Positions 54,018 through 62,789 of a stretch of 64,000 bases of DNA are shown one piece after another. Source of the stretch: Bacteroidota bacterium (GTDB lineage Bacteria; Bacteroidota; Bacteroidia; Bacteroidales; JAADJA01); contig JAHLKX010000002.1 in the NCBI GenBank assembly GCA_020444515.1, positions 62,001 to 126,000 on the forward strand. Direction: 5' to 3'. A program made the translations under genes and the position numbers. Position 1 is the first letter of the stretch. Each line of letters opens with the position of its first letter. The notes under the pieces are model-generated. The model was given only the letters and a program-made list of their open reading frames with translations, made no database searches and was not told the DNA's origin.

Positions 54018-54877
54018 ACACTAAAAACATCTCCTGGAAGATAAACACTCAATTCCATATTTTCAGCACCCAGCAGTCCATTCTCCTTATTTACAGTGAG
54101 GTTGTCATTGAAGATGACGATCACTTGTGATACCCCGGTTACACGGCATGAATCACCGTTGACAACAATGGCGGTCGATTCATCAATCCCGATACAGGCA
54201 TAACCGGGATTTTCAATAGCTACGGTAATCAGCCGGTTCATCCGCATCCTTTTGATAAAATGCTGATCGATGATGGCATTCTCCATTAAACCCAACCCCT
54301 CTTTGATCTCCATATTCTCCGCTTCAATGGTGCGAAAATCACCGGTATATTCGGGGTGCTTGAACTCGTTGCCCGTGATCATTTTTTTACTCATGACCGC
54401 TGCTCCGGCACTGGTGCCGCCAATTACGGAGCCGTTTTGATAAGCTGTTTTGATGGCTTCATGCAAAGGGGTATTCACCACCACATTCATGAACTTGGTT
54501 TGTGCGCCCCCCGGAATGTAGATCATTGCCGCATTTTTAACGGAATCGAGCCGGGCTTGCGAAACCACTACACCTGAATCGACCTGGAAATTTAAAACCC
54601 GGAGTGCACCGTTTTCAATGAATTGCTTTTTGGCATAGTAAAATGAAGTATCGGGTTCGACACTGGACATGGGCATAACGACAATATACCCTGTGGTGTC
54701 AGTACCTGATAACTGGATCATCTCTTTCACCATTTCGGCCGGGCGTTTGCCACCGCCGATGATGAAGAGTTTGCCTTTGGGTAATGTTGTTAAAGCGTCT
54801 TTTGCCTGTTTTGGCGACTCACAAGCCTGAATAAGCAGGAGGCTTATGACTAAAAAATAGATAGATAGATTTTTCAT
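54011..54877 (-). CDS. Cyanophycinase-family (S51) lipoprotein
   Basis: The 288 residues begin with a lipoprotein signal ('LVISLLLIQAC'). The fold shows the S51 nucleophile loop 'GGTSAGAAVMS', the substrate-loop 'IPGGAQTKFM', the 'DQHF' His signature in 'AIIDQHFIKRMRMNRL', and 'GIDESTAIVV'. Cyanophycinases cut multi-L-arginyl-poly-L-aspartate to beta-Asp-Arg; other S51 members (PepE) cleave Asp dipeptides. The DQHF motif favours cyanophycinase. Lipidation places it in the periplasm or on the surface, unlike the cytoplasmic cyanobacterial enzyme. It is 4 nt downstream of the second S51 gene, in one operon. Confidence 0.88.
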   Translation of the reverse strand: MKNLSIYFLVISLLLIQACESPKQAKDALTTLPKGKLFIIGGGKRPAEMVKEMIQLSGTDTTGYIVVMPMSSVEPDTSFYYAKKQFIENGALRVLNFQVDSGVVVSQARLDSVKNAAMIYIPGGAQTKFMNVVVNTPLHEAIKTAYQNGSVIGGTSAGAAVMSKKMITGNEFKHPEYTGDFRTIEAENMEIKEGLGLMENAIIDQHFIKRMRMNRLITVAIENPGYACIGIDESTAIVVNGDSCRVTGVSQVIVIFNDNLTVNKENGLLGAENMELSVYLPGDVFSVK

Positions 54878-54881
54878 GTAA

Positions 54882-56846
54882 TTAACGAATAATAACCTTT
54901 GTGGAAAATTGATGCTTTGTTTTCTTATCTTTTAAGCAAACGATGTAAACGCCAGGTTTAATGGATGATATATCCAGCATGCCGTTTGAGGGCAATTTGC
55001 TTTTAAATATTTTGGAACCTTCCTGATTATAAATACTGATCTCCCCGTTTATATATCCCTTTATTTTCAACCAGTCATCAGCAGGATTAGGAAAGATATG
55101 CAAGTCAATACTTTCAGTCAGGTTAATGGCTGAAACCCGGTCGTATTGCCTTACAACTGTGCTATCGAGCAATGCCAGGGTAAATGAATCAAATCCTGCG
55201 ACATCTCTTGGTTCGCCGGAGCTAACGGCAGACTGATCGGAAAATCCGCAATAGCTGCCATTGTTCTCAATCCAAATCATGGGGAAATTTCCATAAGACG
55301 TAACAGAAGCTTCATTTTCGTGGGGATTGTAATGCATAAAACAATCATCAAAGAGCCATATCCCGAAACGAAGGTTGTTCAGAACCATACCGTAAGGTAC
55401 CCCGGCTGCGGCATTTTCATTATCGATGGTACCTGAAAAGGTATTGGGCATGATAATGGCATTCCGTAAAAGGTCTAAACCTTGCTCAAATTCAAGCAAC
55501 CCATCGTAAGAGGCATACTCCTGTTCGTAATTTACCAGTACCGTATGTCCTGCAAATCTGCTATTCCCTCCGACAAATGCCACAAAATTACCCACTTCAC
55601 TGATTTTCATTTTTAGAAGGCTGCCGTTAGCAGTATTTATTAAAAAGTCCATCAATGACTGGTATTCGTTTCCAACAAAAAGGTAATGGTTAAACGTTGT
55701 AATCCGTTGTTCCCAGAGCGGATCATCTGCATTTCCTTGAATAGCCTGTAATACCATTGCCTGTTTTCCCAGGTCATCTGTGAGATAATCTTTGAAAAAT
55801 CCTGCCAGTGATGTGCTTGTACCTGTAATAATCAAAATGCTGTCATCTATTGATGCACTTTCGGTGAATTTTTCGAGCATCAGGGTATTATCATAAATTT
55901 GATCACTTCCACTCAGCCATAAAGGGTTGCGATAATTGAAACTGGCATGCTCGGGTTCAACCCATGTTTGCAGGCCGTTTACTTCAAAAGAGTTTAAATT
56001 GATCGAGCATTCGTTGAGCAGTTGAATAACATTCATGGAGTTGGCCAGAAGTTTCTCCCCACTCAGCCTGAAATTGTTGCCTTCGTTGGCCAGGTAAATA
56101 TTTACAGCACCTGTTCCAAATGCATATCCGGTATAATCAGAATCGATGCAAAATGCGGTTTTATCGTCAACTCCAATTCCTGTAAGTGTTTCATTGTTGC
56201 CAATTAACCTGTTTCCAAGAAATCCTAGCAATCGGCCAAAGCGTGCCCTTTCCACAAAATGGCTGTCGAAAATATAACCCGGAAACAGGTTCAGAAAATC
56301 ATCCTTCAGGGTCATGTATGGTTTAAAGGGATTTTCCAGTGCTTCCTCGGGGTAAACGGTTCCGTTTTCGGCTGTAAATATTACACCCGACAAAATGGCC
56401 AGCCCGGCGGAAGTCCCTCCAATCACACCGCCATTCAGATAAACTTCTTCCAATGCTTGATGCAGCAGGGTGTTTTTGTAATAATCATAATACTTCCATT
56501 GATCCCCGCCTTTGAAAAAAATCACATCATAGGTAACCAGGCTATCATAAGTTTCCTGCAAATTGGCTATACTTTGATCCGGAATGATAAAATTTTTAGC
56601 CTCAACCGCACCCAGGTTTAAAAAATAATTGGGAAGCCATGAGGAAACTTCAGGGTCGTAAGTGATGATGGCCACCCGCTTGTTGTCGGATTGATCCACT
56701 GCCCAAGCATAAGGAGCATCGCTCCACCCATTGATTTTTTCACTGCCTCCGCCAACCAGTAAAAGTTTACCCGGCAAAAATTGTGCATTCAATATTGAAA
56801 CCGGGGAAAAAATGATCAGAAAAATGATTAATTTTAGGTGTTTCAT
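54882..56846 (-). CDS. T9SS-exported cyanophycinase-like peptidase (S51)
   Basis: The 654 residues start with a signal peptide ('KLIIFLIIFSPVSILNAQ'); the ATG at 56846 is preferred over the one nine bases upstream. The N-terminal ~300 residues are S51: 'FFKGGDQWKYY' (GGDQ), 'GGTSAGLAILSG' (Ser nucleophile), 'DSHFVERARFGRLLG' (His) and 'GIGVDDKTAF'. A second region of about 270 residues without a recognised fold follows ('IITGTSTSLAGFFKDYL', 'FVGGNSRFAGHTVL') and may be a degenerate S51 repeat. The T9SS type A sorting domain starts at 'IFPNPADDWLKI'. It is first in the operon with the lipoprotein cyanophycinase. Confidence 0.85.
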   Translation of the reverse strand: MKHLKLIIFLIIFSPVSILNAQFLPGKLLLVGGGSEKINGWSDAPYAWAVDQSDNKRVAIITYDPEVSSWLPNYFLNLGAVEAKNFIIPDQSIANLQETYDSLVTYDVIFFKGGDQWKYYDYYKNTLLHQALEEVYLNGGVIGGTSAGLAILSGVIFTAENGTVYPEEALENPFKPYMTLKDDFLNLFPGYIFDSHFVERARFGRLLGFLGNRLIGNNETLTGIGVDDKTAFCIDSDYTGYAFGTGAVNIYLANEGNNFRLSGEKLLANSMNVIQLLNECSINLNSFEVNGLQTWVEPEHASFNYRNPLWLSGSDQIYDNTLMLEKFTESASIDDSILIITGTSTSLAGFFKDYLTDDLGKQAMVLQAIQGNADDPLWEQRITTFNHYLFVGNEYQSLMDFLINTANGSLLKMKISEVGNFVAFVGGNSRFAGHTVLVNYEQEYASYDGLLEFEQGLDLLRNAIIMPNTFSGTIDNENAAAGVPYGMVLNNLRFGIWLFDDCFMHYNPHENEASVTSYGNFPMIWIENNGSYCGFSDQSAVSSGEPRDVAGFDSFTLALLDSTVVRQYDRVSAINLTESIDLHIFPNPADDWLKIKGYINGEISIYNQEGSKIFKSKLPSNGMLDISSIKPGVYIVCLKDKKTKHQFSTKVIIR

Positions 56847-56959
56847 AAGTACCATTTTGTGTTCATAAAAATAGCAAACTATCCTCTAAAACCCTTGATT
56901 TAAAAAGGATTTTTTTAAAATAAAACAGGATGGTTAAACCCATCATAAATTCCATTTTC

Positions 56960-57874
56960 ATGAAAAAAATTACACGCCGTCATTTTGTTAAGAACTCCAT
57001 CGCTCTGAGTGGAACGGCATTCATTTCCCTGCAACTGCCTGGGATCCTGAAAGCAGCCGGTCCACTTGCTATTCCGGATATTGTGACCATTGGCGCCGAC
57101 GACCCAATGATGCAAATACCTCAGTTGCTTGAACCGCTGGGCGGAATTGAAGCTTTTGTTAAAAAAGGAGACGTAGTCGGTATACTTATTAACTCTCCGT
57201 GGGTCAATCCCGGTACATATACGCATCCTGATGTCGCCTTAAGCGTTGCAAAATTGTGTAAGGATGCCGGTGCAAAAAATATTGTCTGTTTTAAACCGGT
57301 TCGTGAAGGATATTGGGAAGAGAGCAGGTATTATGAAAGCTTGAAGCCCTTGATTGATGAAATAATTTATGGAGATGATAGGGTAGAGGTTGAGATTCCT
57401 AAAGGAATTGAATTGAATAAAGCTGAAATCTTCAAAGCTTTTCTGGACGTAGATGTTTACATCAGCATTCCGGTCGCCAAACATCATTCCGGAACCAATT
57501 TTTCAGGCAACCTGAAAGGACTGATGGGTGTTTCCACCTCTGCCACGAACCGACATATGCATTCACCTGATGGTGAATATACCTATGAAAAACATGAATA
57601 CCTTTCACAATGCATTGCCGATCTTAACCTGATCCGTCAACCTGATCTTTGTATTGTGGATGCGATAGAATGTATATTGAACAATGGTCCGCGGGGTCCG
57701 GGAGAAACTGTAAAACCCAATCTGATCCTTGCAGGTATTGACCCGGTGGCCCTGGATGCATGGTCGGTAAATCTGCTTGACTTTGATGTGTATGATGTTC
57801 CCACCATAGAAAAGGCTGCCATACACGGACTGGGTCAGTTCGATTTGTCGAAGCTGAATGTGTTGCAACTTTAA
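56960..57874 (+). CDS. DUF362 domain protein with Tat-type signal
   Basis: The ATG at 56960 gives 'KKITRRHFVKNSIALSGTAF', a twin-arginine signal (RRHFVK), so folded export is likely; the ORF-track start at 56930 would bury it. The body matches DUF362: 'GDVVGILINSPWVNPGTYTHPD', 'YISIPVAKHHSGTNFSGNLKG' (in parts) and 'IVDAIECILNNGPRGPGE'. DUF362 proteins often carry ferredoxin domains; none is present here. 304 residues. Function unknown. It is divergent from the cyanophycinase operon and ends 1 nt before the convergent M28 gene. Confidence 0.82.
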   Translation: MKKITRRHFVKNSIALSGTAFISLQLPGILKAAGPLAIPDIVTIGADDPMMQIPQLLEPLGGIEAFVKKGDVVGILINSPWVNPGTYTHPDVALSVAKLCKDAGAKNIVCFKPVREGYWEESRYYESLKPLIDEIIYGDDRVEVEIPKGIELNKAEIFKAFLDVDVYISIPVAKHHSGTNFSGNLKGLMGVSTSATNRHMHSPDGEYTYEKHEYLSQCIADLNLIRQPDLCIVDAIECILNNGPRGPGETVKPNLILAGIDPVALDAWSVNLLDFDVYDVPTIEKAAIHGLGQFDLSKLNVLQL

Positions 57875-57875
57875 G

Positions 57876-59066
57876 CTATTGTTTGATCAATTTTTGATGA
57901 AACTCGGCATTTGAATTGTCAGTGTTACCCTTGATCAAATATATCCCAGGTGGGCATTCGGGCTGCACCCTGATCTTTGATTTTGCTGGTATACGGGAAT
58001 TCAGGATAACTTTTCCGGACATATTATACATGGTAATTTCTACCGGATTATCCCACCGATTATTGAACTCCAGGTTATTCACAAAAGGATTGGGTGAAAT
58101 ATCCATAGGAAGATATTCGTCCTCGTTTCCTGAAATGCTGGTTGTAGAATTCAGATATTCAGCAAAATACATGCACGATGCCAGAGATGCTTTGGTTAGT
58201 TCAAATACATATTCCGGATCCATGTTTGAAAGGCTGTCATGGATGGAATGCGGGTAAGGCGATTCATTATATTCATAGTAACCGGTTACTACATACCCGT
58301 TTTCCATAAAAGGGACGTAATCGGATCCGTACGCATAGCTGATATGTGTATTCAAACTCGAATAAATTTCTGTGAGACTGGCCAAAGTATCGGTGAATGC
58401 TGCGGATGCTTCATTGTTACTGGTAGGCGACCATTCATCGCGCTCGCAGGTAATGGTATTGTTAACCATCCCTGCCACACCACCTACTTCATCAATATTA
58501 AAAACCAGTCGGATATCCATATTCTGCGGTATCACCGTATTTTCGACATAATGTGTGCTGCCAACTAGTCCGAGTTCCTCAACCGTAAAATGGATAAATT
58601 TAATGCTATAGGCTGTTTCCACATCAGCCATCATGCGTGCAACTTCCAGTACAATGGCTGTTCCACTGCCGTTATCGTTTACTCCGGGTCCGTTATAGGT
58701 ATCGTAATGCCCATCGATGATGAGGTATGTATCAGGATATAATGTACCTGTTTTGGTCACAATAATATTATAAACCAAATTTGATCCTACATAAAATGAA
58801 TCGAGTTCAATATCAGTGTATCCAAATTGTTGATGCTGCTGGATTATCCAGTTGGCAGTTTCTTCAAGTGCAGCAGTTCCCGCTTGTTTCATCCCCAAAT
58901 CCTCAAAATCCTGTAATCTCTGCAGTACCGAATCATATGCAATTTCATTCACTTTATTTTGGATATAAGGATCATATTCTTGTGCGGCAATAATTTGAGA
59001 GGCAACCACTAAAACAACAAATAGCATTGATCTCATGGATTTGTATAGGATTGATGTTATCTTCAT
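57876..59066 (-). CDS. T9SS-exported M28-family metallopeptidase
   Basis: The 396 residues have a signal peptide ('MLFVVLVVASQIIAAQ'), an M28 aminopeptidase-type catalytic domain and a T9SS type A sorting domain ('ISPNPFVNNLEF'). Zinc-site motifs are 'LIIDGHYDTYNGPGVNDNGSG' in parts (H and D ligands, bridging D), 'FTVEELGLVGS' (catalytic and metal Glu), 'FNIDEVG' (Asp) and 'PYPHSIHDSL' (His). It would trim N-terminal residues from extracellular peptides. It lies 19 nt downstream of the M14 gene on the same strand. Confidence 0.9.
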   Translation of the reverse strand: MKITSILYKSMRSMLFVVLVVASQIIAAQEYDPYIQNKVNEIAYDSVLQRLQDFEDLGMKQAGTAALEETANWIIQQHQQFGYTDIELDSFYVGSNLVYNIIVTKTGTLYPDTYLIIDGHYDTYNGPGVNDNGSGTAIVLEVARMMADVETAYSIKFIHFTVEELGLVGSTHYVENTVIPQNMDIRLVFNIDEVGGVAGMVNNTITCERDEWSPTSNNEASAAFTDTLASLTEIYSSLNTHISYAYGSDYVPFMENGYVVTGYYEYNESPYPHSIHDSLSNMDPEYVFELTKASLASCMYFAEYLNSTTSISGNEDEYLPMDISPNPFVNNLEFNNRWDNPVEITMYNMSGKVILNSRIPAKSKIRVQPECPPGIYLIKGNTDNSNAEFHQKLIKQ

Positions 59067-59085
59067 TCTAAAAACGTATAAAAGG

Positions 59086-60726
59086 TTATTTAAAATCCTG
59101 ATGACAGGGAACCGTTTTAAGATTGGTGTATTCGATCAGTTTATAAACGGGATAAGGGTAAAACCTGCCTCCCCATTGTGGTGCCAAATATTTGTCAAAA
59201 TAGTTCCATTTAAGCAGCCCATCATCTGATTGGGGCTCCAGCAGATAGGCAGCCAAATTGCCCAGTTCCTGGGCTGTCTTGATCACCAAAGTACCGGAGG
59301 GGAAGGACTTCTTTACTTTTTCAAATGACCCATCTACCTGATTGATATAGTGTCCCTGATTGAGGCGTTTGGAAGGTGTTAGGGACTCAAAATTGAATTG
59401 TTCCACTTCAAATGCAGCGGTATCTTCCAGCATTTCGATGAGAATACCATGCATCCTCAGGTTCCTGATCACTTCTTTATCTTTTATGTTTAGGAGGTAA
59501 GCATAAGGCATCGCAACGCTCCTGGTGGGGATATAATCGGCGATATAATCGACTGTAACGGTTCGCTGGCGATCACTTTTTTTATAACGCCAATACCCAT
59601 TAACACCCGGAATGGTATCAGCTTCAAAAGCTTGAATGGTAATTTTTTCAGGAGTAGGAACGCCTTTGTATTCAATGGCAAATGAATCAGCAACACCCGG
59701 TCCATAAAATTTTTCGAACATGGCGGAATCGGCATCCGCAATGGCCTGTTTCATTTCATCCTTATGATCTATGGTGTAATCAAGAATCGATTTTAGCAGG
59801 GAGTAACAACCGTCGACTCGCGTTTTGAAATCAGCATAAACGTAATTTTCATTCAGTAGCGCAAATCGGTTTCTGACGCCAACGTAATTCACCAGGTATC
59901 TTGGTTCCGATGCATAAGATATCCACCCTTTATCAATGTTAAGGCGGTCGATGAACTCACCATAAAACACATTTTCAACATTGTATTGATCCCATAAAAT
60001 TCTTTGAACAGATGGTGAAAATTCATCCCGCATATAATTGATCAGGTTTCGGTTACCGTTGGGATTCATCATCCATACAAAAGTAACCGGTTCTTTATGG
60101 TAAGAGCCGTTGGTGGTATGGCAGTCTACTGATAAGGCCGGATCCCAGCGGTTGAAAACCTGCGTTACCAATCCTCGTACTTCAGGCGTTTCTAACTTCA
60201 TTCCATCTCGGTTAAGGTCAAGATTCTGGCCATTGTATCGAACCCCTACTCCGTTGACCGGTCCCACCTGGTTGGTGCGGTTTTCTTTACTTATCTTATC
60301 ATTACCATCAGCATTGAAAATCGGACAAACCAACAATACTACCTTACTGAATAATAGAGAGTCGTGTTCCTTCAGCAAGTCGCGCATTAACATCTGAGTC
60401 GCTTCTTTACCCTCCACTTCACCGGCATGAATATTTGCCTGAAAATATATGACGATTCGATCATCACCTTTTAAATCTTCGGGTGAATTTGGCATTGGAT
60501 CAGCCAGGATAAAAAGTGGAATTTCCTTTCCTTCAGAGCTGTTAGCTATCACTTCCTTTCGGATAAGTTTAGATTGATTTAGCAAGCTATCAGTAAACGC
60601 CATCACCTCAGCATAGGTGGAAGTGGAGGTGTAATTTGTTTTTTCAGGTGTTGTCAGCAATTGGGATTGCGCTTGGCAATTCAGATTTATAAGAAAGATA
60701 ATCGACAGACCCAGGATTGTTTTCAT
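59086..60726 (-). CDS. M14-family zinc carboxypeptidase, exported
   Basis: The 546 residues carry a signal peptide ('ILGLSIIFLINLNCQAQ') and an M14 domain with 'NIHAGEVEGKEA' (HxxE metal site), 'NRDGMKLETPE', and 'SVDCHTTNGSY' (third zinc His). A C-terminal region of about 200 residues has no recognised motif. The NLDLNRDG and EGKE features resemble the secreted Bacteroidetes M14 group. It has no T9SS domain, so a periplasmic site is likely. It is first in an operon with the M28 peptidase. Confidence 0.88.
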   Translation of the reverse strand: MKTILGLSIIFLINLNCQAQSQLLTTPEKTNYTSTSTYAEVMAFTDSLLNQSKLIRKEVIANSSEGKEIPLFILADPMPNSPEDLKGDDRIVIYFQANIHAGEVEGKEATQMLMRDLLKEHDSLLFSKVVLLVCPIFNADGNDKISKENRTNQVGPVNGVGVRYNGQNLDLNRDGMKLETPEVRGLVTQVFNRWDPALSVDCHTTNGSYHKEPVTFVWMMNPNGNRNLINYMRDEFSPSVQRILWDQYNVENVFYGEFIDRLNIDKGWISYASEPRYLVNYVGVRNRFALLNENYVYADFKTRVDGCYSLLKSILDYTIDHKDEMKQAIADADSAMFEKFYGPGVADSFAIEYKGVPTPEKITIQAFEADTIPGVNGYWRYKKSDRQRTVTVDYIADYIPTRSVAMPYAYLLNIKDKEVIRNLRMHGILIEMLEDTAAFEVEQFNFESLTPSKRLNQGHYINQVDGSFEKVKKSFPSGTLVIKTAQELGNLAAYLLEPQSDDGLLKWNYFDKYLAPQWGGRFYPYPVYKLIEYTNLKTVPCHQDFK

Positions 60727-60749
60727 ATGATGCCAGTATTAGAACCGGT

Positions 60750-60757
60750 CAAATTTA
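60750..60757 (-). promoter_or_regulatory. Candidate -7 promoter box for the M14-M28 operon
   Basis: TAAATTTG on the minus strand, 23 nt upstream of the ATG at 60726. No clear -33 partner. Confidence 0.4.
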
Positions 60758-60799
60758 TAAACTTAATCCGGGTATTTTATGTCCCAGCCTTTCTTTTTT

Positions 60800-61372
60800 T
60801 TATTTTTCTACCGCTAAGATCAGGTGCCAGATGATAGAACCCAATTCACTTTGAGCTTGCACTACAGATCCTTCATTGTTGAAGATTGCATCATCCATAT
60901 TGAAGTTCAGATCAGAGTTTGGGGTCCCTGAAAAGGGGATTTCAGCCACCAGTTGCCACTGTCCCTGATTATTTTTAGCATATACTTTCTGATTATCGTA
61001 ATTGATGGTAATATGAGCATCGACTTTTACATAATTCACTCCCCCCTCTGTCATCAATATTCCGGTAGGATCCATGGTCCATTGTCCACTCCTTTCAATT
61101 TTGGAATCATCACTTACCAGCGTTTCACCGTAATAATCAAGGGTTCCCGAATTTATAGTAACCAATCCAAATGTATTGATTTCTACTGCCATAGTTTCTT
61201 CAACTGAGAATTCTGGAATCTGATTGGAGAAATTAATCGATAAAAAACCAACGTAATTATGGTCGAAAACTTCATCGACAACAGGAATGTCATTTTCTTC
61301 CTGTTTATCTTTTTTACAGCATATCAATGCAGTACAAAGGAATACCAATAGGCATATTTTGAAAGCTTTCAT
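60800..61372 (-). CDS. Hypothetical lipoprotein
   Basis: From the ATG at 61372 the 190 residues start with a lipoprotein signal ('ICLLVFLCTALICCKK'). The mature part is beta-rich with no recognised motif ('GFLSINFSNQIPEF', 'INYDNQKVYAKNNQGQW'). The ORF-track start seven codons upstream would weaken the signal. It lies 50 nt after the DUF4412-like gene on the same strand. Confidence 0.75.
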   Translation of the reverse strand: MKAFKICLLVFLCTALICCKKDKQEENDIPVVDEVFDHNYVGFLSINFSNQIPEFSVEETMAVEINTFGLVTINSGTLDYYGETLVSDDSKIERSGQWTMDPTGILMTEGGVNYVKVDAHITINYDNQKVYAKNNQGQWQLVAEIPFSGTPNSDLNFNMDDAIFNNEGSVVQAQSELGSIIWHLILAVEK

Positions 61373-61422
61373 TATTGTAAATTGATGTGTCATTGATTTA
61401 AATTTTTTTGTTTGAAAATTAA

Positions 61423-62010
61423 TTAATGCTCAGGCATCATGGTTTCCTGGTCCATGATCATATACCCATCAGGAATGCTAAACATTGCATCATCGGGCGT
61501 CCATTTCTTGATGTCCCTCATTTCCATGCTGGTGTTTCCGGTTACATCCATGTGACTGATCATTTTGATCGGAAAGTCATATTCATCCGAATACCACATG
61601 GTATAAAGGAGTTGATCGCTTTCGCCATACAACTCTTTTTTTGTGCATTTGTAGCCATTGATTGTTTCGGTACCAATGGTTTTTTCCTGACCACCTTCTT
61701 TTACCTGGTATTCATATAATTTTACCGGATCGTTGGCCATGCTCATCTGGCTGGTTGCTTTGGTTTTGATGGCCATTTTTTGCTGAGGCATCAGAATAAT
61801 TACTTCCCCTGGCTCATTGAGAACAATGACGACCCCTTCCTGTCCATCCTCATTGAATTCGTAGCGGTATCTATTTTCATCACTAAAAACTTTAAAGTCC
61901 TTCTCAATCCCTGAAAGGATAAAATGCATATTGGCCTGAAATTGACTTGAAGCTTTGAATGAAATCGCAGTCAGCAAACAAGCAATGATTATTATATTCT
62001 TTATTTTCAT
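61423..62010 (-). CDS. DUF4412-like exported protein
   Basis: The 195 residues begin with a signal peptide ('IIIIACLLTAISFKASSQ'). The rest has features I associate with DUF4412: a barrel-like fold with 'KMAIKTKA', 'INGYKCTKKELYGES', 'MWYSDEYDFPIKM' and Met-rich stretches ('MIMDQETMMPEH'). Function unknown. It lies 47 nt downstream of the ankyrin gene. Confidence 0.72.
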   Translation of the reverse strand: MKIKNIIIIACLLTAISFKASSQFQANMHFILSGIEKDFKVFSDENRYRYEFNEDGQEGVVIVLNEPGEVIILMPQQKMAIKTKATSQMSMANDPVKLYEYQVKEGGQEKTIGTETINGYKCTKKELYGESDQLLYTMWYSDEYDFPIKMISHMDVTGNTSMEMRDIKKWTPDDAMFSIPDGYMIMDQETMMPEH

Positions 62011-62057
62011 GGTATATTGTTTTAGATGATTATTTATTAAGCTATCCTAATATGCAG

Positions 62058-62771
62058 CTATTTTGCGCCATTGGCTTTTAAAAGGTTGATCATTTCGGTG
62101 TGTTTAGCATTTTCAGCAACAGATAGAGGTGTTTGATCATAAATGTTTTTAGCATTGACGTTCGCACCATGTTCTATTAATAGTTTTGCTATTTCAAGCT
62201 TATTATCTCTGGCAGCATAGATCAATGGCGTAAATCCTTCCAGTTCGCCCGAGACCGGGGCCTCGTCAACATTAACATTGCCGGCAAGCAGAAAATCAAT
62301 CATTTTCATATGCTCATCAGTGAATTCGCGTCCATAGTTTATCATGGTGGCCAGGCAGTTGTAAAAAACACCGGTACCATCCGCTTTTTTCACATTGATA
62401 TCAGCGCCTTTATCTACAAGCAAGTTGAAGATTTCCGGTGAATTTTCGGCTGCTTCAATAATTGCAGCACTGCCATCATTTGACTTGATATTAATATCTG
62501 CTCCTTCTGAAATTAAAACTTTTGCGGCTTCTTTGTAAGCTTCCCGGGAGCTGTAAGAACAGGCCCAGATCAGGGCTGTGTAGCCATGTTCATCTTTTTG
62601 GTTTATATCAGCTCCGCTGGTAATGAGCTGTTTTATTTCAGCTATATCAGCCTTAAAAACAGCTTTGATGATGGGTGGAGTTTCTGTGGCATTTTGAGCA
62701 ATCAAAGCTGGTTGAATCTGGATTATGAATAGTATCATTATCAGAATTGAGGTTTTCATTTGTTTTTTCAT
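62058..62771 (-). CDS. Exported ankyrin-repeat protein
   Basis: The 237 residues start with a signal peptide ('ILIMILFIIQIQPALIAQ') and contain about five ankyrin repeats ('SGADINQKDEHGYTALIWA', 'EGADINIKSNDGSAAIIEA', 'KGADINVKKADGTGVFYN', 'EGFTPLIYAARDNKLEIAKL', 'HGANVNAKNIYDQTPLSVA'). It is a probable periplasmic protein-protein interaction module with partner unknown. It is 18 nt downstream of the OmpA-family gene and likely in the same transcript. Confidence 0.87.
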   Translation of the reverse strand: MKKQMKTSILIMILFIIQIQPALIAQNATETPPIIKAVFKADIAEIKQLITSGADINQKDEHGYTALIWACSYSSREAYKEAAKVLISEGADINIKSNDGSAAIIEAAENSPEIFNLLVDKGADINVKKADGTGVFYNCLATMINYGREFTDEHMKMIDFLLAGNVNVDEAPVSGELEGFTPLIYAARDNKLEIAKLLIEHGANVNAKNIYDQTPLSVAENAKHTEMINLLKANGAK

Positions 62772-62789
62772 TCAAGGGTGTTTTTAACA

